Part shown: one piece after another, positions 59,475-64,000 of the stretch
Position numbering within the stretch: the first letter of the stretch is position 1
How the letters are laid out: every line of letters begins with the position of its first letter
Origin: Apostichopus japonicus
Taxonomy: Eukaryota > Echinodermata > Holothuroidea > Aspidochirotida > Stichopodidae
Length of the DNA: 64,000 bases
Direction: 5' to 3'
Assembly (NCBI RefSeq): GCF_037975245.1
Contig: NC_092582.1
Location: forward strand, 17,510,577-17,574,576
Notes under the pieces: model-generated
Told to the model about the DNA's origin: nothing
The model's input: only the letters and a program-made list of their open reading frames with translations
Database searches by the model: none
Position numbers and translations under genes: made by a program

Positions 59475-61553
59475 TACACAAATGGACCTACCGCGTGGTT
59501 ATTAATGGCTTTCAAACCTACATATGATCCTAGTAGCTAGCATATCACGGTACATCACACATTATTATTTATCATAAGCACGTCATACCGCGTCATATTA
59601 CGTCACATCAAATCAAACCCAATCACGTCTCGACAAATCCCGTCAAGTCATACACATCACATCACTTAATTTCACATCGCATTACATAACATTAACACCA
59701 GTCCCATGTTACGATGTCACGTCACATCAAAATCATGCGATGTCTTATATATTTTCATGTTCATCGAACGCCAAACGGTTCATGTAGTAACAACAATATG
59801 ACTTGGTTTTCTATGGGCTTGGTTCATTTGGTCGTGCGTAACGATGCACATTTTTAACAATATATACCGATATATACCGCAGACCCCTATATAAGCCTAT
59901 TTTAAATTTAAGGGGAAGAATCATTGGCTTTCAATAAGTTCCATTAAATTGAATTTACTTGCTAAGACCCGTCAAGGAAACAAAGTAAACTCACCTACCA
60001 CAACGACATTTTTCCCTGTCACGTGCTTGTTACCTCTGTATTCGTTACTGTGAATGACGGTACCCTGGAACTCGTCTTGCCCAGGATACATTGGGTAATT
60101 GATTATGCTGAAAAACCCAGTACACGGCATGATAGCGTCAAATACATGTACCGTCTCCTCCCCTTCATGTAGGACCGTTACTCGCCATTGTCCAGTCTTA
60201 GCGAAATCTTCGGTCTTTTCAACACGAGTAACGGTGCTGTGAAATTGGATATGTGGTCGGAGTCTGAAGTGTTCGGCGTAGTCCTTGAAATATGAAAATA
60301 TGTACAGAGGTTGGTTATTCACTCACGTATATTGGATCTTGACGAAGTTGGACCATTATTTGCAACCATTATTTGACTTTCTAGCATATTTGAGGTCAAC
60401 ACTGATCACCCCTTCCCACCCCCTCCGCCCTCCCCCCCCCCTGGTTAAATTGAAAAGGGGCTTACCTGGTAGTACTTGAGGAGAGCTTTCCCAGGAATGT
60501 AAGGAGGGGTGTCTCTGGGGAATGAGAAGTCACTGTAACACATCATCTGTCGGCTGGAGTTAGTCACCACGCAGTCATAAAGAGCAGAACCGGGATTTGA
60601 GTCGGTTTCATCCCGAAATATCCATACCCCACCTAGTTAAAACAAAACAAAACATGAATAAACATACCCTCACTCGTCAAACTTGATCATTTAAATATCC
60701 TTTGTAGAAGAAACATTATTTCTCCTGGAGTTGTATGCGAATGGAATTGTGTTTACGTAGATGCCAATGGATTTAAGAATGCTTTACTCAGTTTAACCGT
60801 TATATCGGAATTACAAAATGGATTTGATCAGATCTGTTTTTAGTTGTTTTTTAACATAGGATCCTTGGTTGGAACTGTAGGTCCCTCCTGAACTTTCCTC
60901 TCCTGTTTTTTTAAGCTTAACAGAATCATACCATAAATTGTGCTTACTGGTTGCCATAATCCCATAAATGATAATTTGAAAAACATATCAGTGTCGTGAA
61001 ATAAACTTTGTTCAATCACTTTTGCATGTTACTCTGCGCGCATGCAGCATAAGCTATCACAACCTGTTACTAATGGGACATTGATACCACATCATTTCTG
61101 TGTTCTGGTGGGATTTCACTGCACAGGTTTTCAAGAAGAAACTTCACGATATGCTACGACGAGCCCGAAAGGGAACAATCTCCTACTTTGACGATTGCGC
61201 GATGGGGTTCGCAGAACGGTGGTATATCGCAGAGATCATATCGGGTGAGTTCATTATAATAAAAAAAAATATGGGTGGGGAGCGGGGAGGCAGTCTAAAA
61301 TATGGTACCAATTGACCAGTTGGTCCCTTTCGTAAGGTAAGATAGGCCGACTACATCATTACTTTTTCTTTGAGATAGAATAAAAGTTACCAAGAACAAA
61401 ATGCAAAAATGGAGATTTTTTTTCTTTGGTCTACTTACCAATATCTTCATTTTTATCGAAACAGACTGGTTCCAGGCCTTCTTCGAGACAACTTTTTATT
61501 GCCACTAACCCGCTGACCCCTGCCCCAATCACACATACTCGTCGTACGACCAT
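54627..61553 (-). CDS. FMO: Flavin-containing monooxygenase, copy B (complete, 524 aa)
   Basis: Seven - strand exons with the same lengths as copy A: 61439-61553 (115 nt), 60466-60632 (167), 59995-60283 (289), 58733-58788 (56), 57576-57966 (391), 55728-55972 (245), 54627-54938 (312). All junctions are canonical and in phase; no stop or frameshift. The same motifs are kept: [28 protein letters not shown], and a C-terminal hydrophobic anchor. Differences are few (for example NMDNLG against NVDNLG, HVTGKN against HMAGKN). Equal intactness implies both copies are under selection or the duplication is young. Intron 5 carries nested hAT elements but splice sites are untouched. Confidence 0.96.
54961..55094. 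repeat. Two (TA)n tracts in FMO-B intron 6
   Basis: TA tracts at ~54964-54987 and ~55039-55094, separated by ~50 bp of unique sequence; expanded counterpart of 22.26-22.31 kb. Confidence 0.95.
56334..57429. mobile_element. hAT-type element (outer) with 8-bp target duplication
   Basis: TIRs CAGTGGCGGCGGAACCGG (left) and CCGTTCCGCCGCGCCTG (right). Perfect target duplication TTATTCTT at 56326-56333 and 57430-57437. Copy A lacks the element at the same place (CTTTATATTACGATTAGAAA near 23.53 kb). The right end contains the GCGCCAACCGATGGTGGCGC block. No transposase. Confidence 0.93.
56714..57120. mobile_element. Nested hAT-type element inside 56334-57429
   Basis: TIRs TAGTGGCGGAGC (left) and GCTCCGCCACTG (right) with perfect target duplication CCCTTACT at 56706-56713 and 57121-57128. 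Contains long C runs just inside both ends and the GCGCCAACC...GTGGCGCT block near its right end. Confidence 0.92.
57533..57561. repeat. (CACACG)n simple repeat at the FMO-B exon 5 edge
   Basis: CA/CG dinucleotides 15 nt beyond the FMO exon 5 donor; copy A has a shorter CA tract. Confidence 0.9.
59325..59471. repeat. (TA)n microsatellite in FMO-B intron 3
   Basis: TA tract with a few ACAT interruptions. It lies at the position corresponding to the large insertions of copy A. Confidence 0.96.
59545..59745. repeat. Degenerate CACATCA/CACGTCA repeats
   Basis: About 20 loosely repeated words of the type CACGTCA, CACATCA and CATCGCATTACA within FMO-B intron 3. CRE-like TGACGT occurs on the - strand by chance of the motif. 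Confidence 0.7.
61127..61244 (+). CDS. Candidate antisense exon within FMO-B intron 1
   Basis: On the + strand, opposite FMO. Acceptor TTTCACTGCACAG, donor GTGAGT, phase 0 in and phase 1 out, 118 nt. It reads [20 protein letters not shown] then [20 protein letters not shown]: basic first half, acidic middle. It is open to the splice edges here but broken by a stop and length change in copy A. I do not recognise the family, and no neighbouring + strand exon was found. It could be an exon of a nested gene, a captured exon, or a coincidental open stretch. Confidence 0.45.
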
Positions 61554-61735
61554 TTCTCAGGCTACCGTTGGTATTGCACTATATGAAGTGAAAAGGGCTT
61601 TATGTGAAATGAGGTCGCTGTAAAGTTCTATCTGCACGCTACCCTATAGACACAAGATATACAAGTTCATTACGGAAAGGGAATCATATATAGATCACAA
61701 ATGCTGGTAGATTACCATATGGCTGTTTTCCGAAG

Positions 61736-61856
61736 CACACCTATATATATAGGCCTACGTGAAATAATACATGTAATACCAACGTATCATTTGACCATAT
61801 GCCCGAGTAAAGATATACAATATAAAGAATAATATTCCACATATACGTGGTAAGGG
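61736..61856. other. Right junction of segmental duplication copy B
   Basis: Unique sequence between the end of the duplicated block and the dispersed repeat. No gene seen. Confidence 0.4.
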
Positions 61857-62050
61857 GTTTAATAAGCCTTTTGTGTTCTTTTCAAACCCCATTCCTACAA
61901 TACGTGCTCAGAATCTACCTTTGAACCCTGAAGATTCAAATAAAATGAATACATTTCAAATCTTTGTATCGCAGCGGCATTGTAACAAGAAAACAAGATT
62001 GGGACGATCGGCCATAGTGTTGAAATTAAATTCTTTGTAACAAGTTTTAA
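61857..62050. repeat. ~200-bp dispersed repeat (partner at 43.69 kb)
   Basis: Same order of blocks as 43686-43890, with an internal deletion and small changes. Confidence 0.9.
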
Positions 62051-62560
62051 CCCGAAGGAAAACAGTTGGCAACGAAGCCTGTAGAGGCGATTGACCGGTT
62101 ATAACAAGGACTTCGGGGGATTAAGAAGATTAAGGGGAAGTTATAGTTACCCTCCCTCGCACCCCAACTGGTGTGAAGGATCGAGCTATGCTTCGTAGAA
62201 CTCGTGCACTGAGTTCGAGGCTTTACCGTGGAGCTAAGGAAAAGTCGATGGATTTAACTGGCATGTTGGATCACGGATGTAGGGCCTACATCTTTAGAGG
62301 TCTAGTTAATAATAGCAATACTACTATTAACCTCTAATAATAGTTCTGTTCTTTAACCCTCCTTGTGCGTCGGTCCAGGGTACTCGAACTTGCAGTTCCA
62401 AGATATATCCGGGATATGTAATAATAATCCATACGATTGAATCTGAAACGCTAGTAATTGGTGGGTTGTAGTGCTACATCCCACACATAATTTTCCGGTA
62501 GATTCCCGATGATTATCCGAAGTATCGCGGAGACTATGTACTGATCTGGCCTTTAATACA
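62051..62560. other. No gene seen
   Basis: Higher complexity than surroundings, with no recognisable ORF or RNA. A small imperfect dyad GGGTTGTAGTGCTACATCCC lies near 62.46 kb. Confidence 0.35.
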
Positions 62561-62744
62561 TAGGCGTACGAGGCGGGGGGCAGGGGGGCAGTCCAAATTT
62601 CCAGAGGACAAGAAATTCGGGCAAAAGTCCTGAAAAATTCGGGCAGCCTAAGAGGAGAACAAATATATATATATTTTTTTTTTCTCCTCTTAGGCTGCCC
62701 GAATTTTTCAGGACTTTTGCCCGAATTTCTTGTCCTCTGGAAAT
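62561..62744. repeat. Dispersed repeat with perfect 62-bp hairpin
   Basis: 62597-62658 and 62683-62744 are exact reverse complements (start ATTTCCAGAGGACAAGAAAT), spacer 24 bp. The left arm is the same sequence as 41.21-41.27 kb. The flank shares ATAGGCGTACGA with that copy. Confidence 0.93.
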
Positions 62745-62778
62745 ATATATATTATATATTGGCTATATATATATATAA

Positions 62779-62816
<38 letters not shown>

Positions 62817-62817
62817 G
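62745..62817. repeat. (TA)n microsatellite
   Basis: Interrupted TA tract after the hairpin; followed by further TTGCCCGAAT and TGCCCGAATATT words. Confidence 0.95.
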
Positions 62818-62989
62818 CAGTAGCTTGCCCGAATCTTTTTCAAATTTTTGCCCGACAATTCTATGATTTTCTTTATTTAGCATCATGATGCCCGAATATT
62901 TCCGTGTAACACCACCGTAAGCGCAGTTCATCTGGGCTACCACGCTTTTTGCACGATCAATTTTTTTCTAGTCAATTGTTTACCTGGAA

Positions 62990-63626
62990 CAAGGGTGGCG
63001 GAACCGGGGGCACAGGGGGCACGTGCCCCCCACTTTGCCTCAGGTTAAAAATGTGCCTTTTTTCTACATAAAAATTGAGGTGCCTCAAGTTAGCAAGAGG
63101 CCAGGGAACCAGAATGAACACTCGGGAAGGGCCGTTTCCGGCCATCTGAGGGGTTTGTAAAACCAAAAATTTTATAGTACGCTCCGCGCCAACCGATGGC
63201 GGCGCTCCGCTCAGACAGTCGTGCATACAACTTTGCAAATCCTGGCTAAGCCCGTGAATTTTAATGAATTTCTGTGGGCAAACTCAAAGCTATTTCGAAT
63301 GGAAAAATTTTGTTAAGCTTTTTAACAAGAAAAAAAACTCTAATTCGGAAGATTCCTACATTAGCAACTAGCATGATTTCACCTCATTTTGTCTCAAAAG
63401 AAAACTTGTTCTTGGTTTCCCAGTGCAGTGCTAGTATGCATATTTTCCTTTAAGGGGGGGGGGGGGCGTTGATGGAATGATGTGTATACACAAATATGAT
63501 AATGCAATAAGAGTTATAAAGGGTACTAAATATAAGGCTGCATCAGTCCAATCGAATTTCTGCAAAGTGCCCTTTGATGTCGGTGCCCCCCCCCCCCCCA
63601 GATTAAAAGTGCTTCCGCCGCCCTTG
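62990..63626. mobile_element. hAT-type non-autonomous element
   Basis: TIRs CAAGGGTGGCGGAACC (left) and GCTTCCGCCGCCCTTG (right). Target duplication ACCTGGAA / ACCTGGAC (7 of 8) at 62982-62989 and 63627-63634. Holds the GCGCCAACCGATGGCGGCGC block at ~63.19 kb. 637 bp, no transposase. Confidence 0.9.
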
Positions 63627-63634
63627 ACCTGGAC

Positions 63635-64000
63635 ATCCCCAACATGAGTGTTTATAAGAAACATTTTCTTTTTCATGGATGGTGGGGGGAGGGGGAGTGC
63701 AGGTTTATCATATTCTTTGTTATATTTTATACTTTTTTGTGAGACAAATTGCAGTCTCACCCGGACACAGCGACATGATCCCGCCTACGTGTCGTTGAAC
63801 AATGTATGTATTCCTGGAGGTAGCTGAGTACTGTGTTAAAATAATAAATAAGGTAACTAAATAGGAGCTTAAAAAATATACTGTCCCATTTTTCCCCTTC
63901 AAAGTGATGTTACCTGTTTTTCGTTTTCTAATTTACCAAATTTTTGGGGAAGTGTAAATTTCTAAAACGTGAGATTATAAAATAAAGAATGTTTAGATGC
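63635..64000. other. No gene seen
   Basis: AT-rich flank to the window end, with one G-rich stretch near 63.68 kb. Confidence 0.35.

Larger units (their letters stand above)
49898..61735. repeat. Segmental duplication, copy B
   Basis: Same block as 19210-32028. The left flank is split by a 2.17-kb hAT insertion (50094-52261), and the FMO intron 5 by nested hAT elements (56334-57429). Region 53.12-53.69 kb (rich in CTCGCC) has no counterpart in copy A. Confidence 0.9.

Overview
The window is animal nuclear DNA. It is AT-rich, has split genes with GT-AG introns, and is full of dinucleotide microsatellites and hAT-type DNA transposons. Gene content (Munc18, URM1, flavin monooxygenases, APC2) and repeat types (Penelope, P-element, CR1-like) fit a marine invertebrate. 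An echinoderm such as a sea cucumber is my best guess, but no single marker proves it.

Layout. 1-6.2 kb: the last seven coding exons of a Munc18/STXBP (unc-18) gene on the + strand; its introns hold several local tandem duplications. 6.2-12.7 kb: no gene seen, but several MITE-like elements. 12.8-14.8 kb: URM1 on the - strand, all but its first exon. 16.3-16.9 kb: a hAT-like element, then a - strand RNA gene whose first ~45 nt are U2 snRNA and whose remainder is not. 19.2-32.0 kb and 49.9-61.7 kb: two copies of one segmental duplication, each with a complete seven-exon, 524-residue flavin-containing monooxygenase gene on the - strand. Copy A also carries a 1,336-bp perfect GATA array, a CR1-like LINE fragment, a SINE and a Penelope-like retroelement. 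Copy B carries nested hAT elements with 8-bp target duplications. 32-49.9 kb, between the copies: a cluster of TGTCCG hairpins, a 65-bp satellite, a 955-bp segment copied 2.2 kb away and bracketed by 52-bp direct repeats, exons of an unrecognised gene, the 3' end of ANAPC2 (- strand), a broken P-element transposase, and a MITE with perfect 73-bp terminal repeats. 61.7-64 kb: a perfect 62-bp hairpin and another hAT element.

The genes do not form one pathway. They are housekeeping and secretory genes plus a duplicated FMO pair. The FMOs are probably ER-anchored NADPH/FAD monooxygenases, as each ends in a hydrophobic tail. The strongest oddities are the U2-headed chimeric RNA, the 955-bp copy with 52-bp flanks inside an intron, a conserved antisense exon in FMO intron 1, the hammerhead-like motif at the Penelope 3' end, and the ANAPC2 terminal exon lacking a usable splice acceptor.
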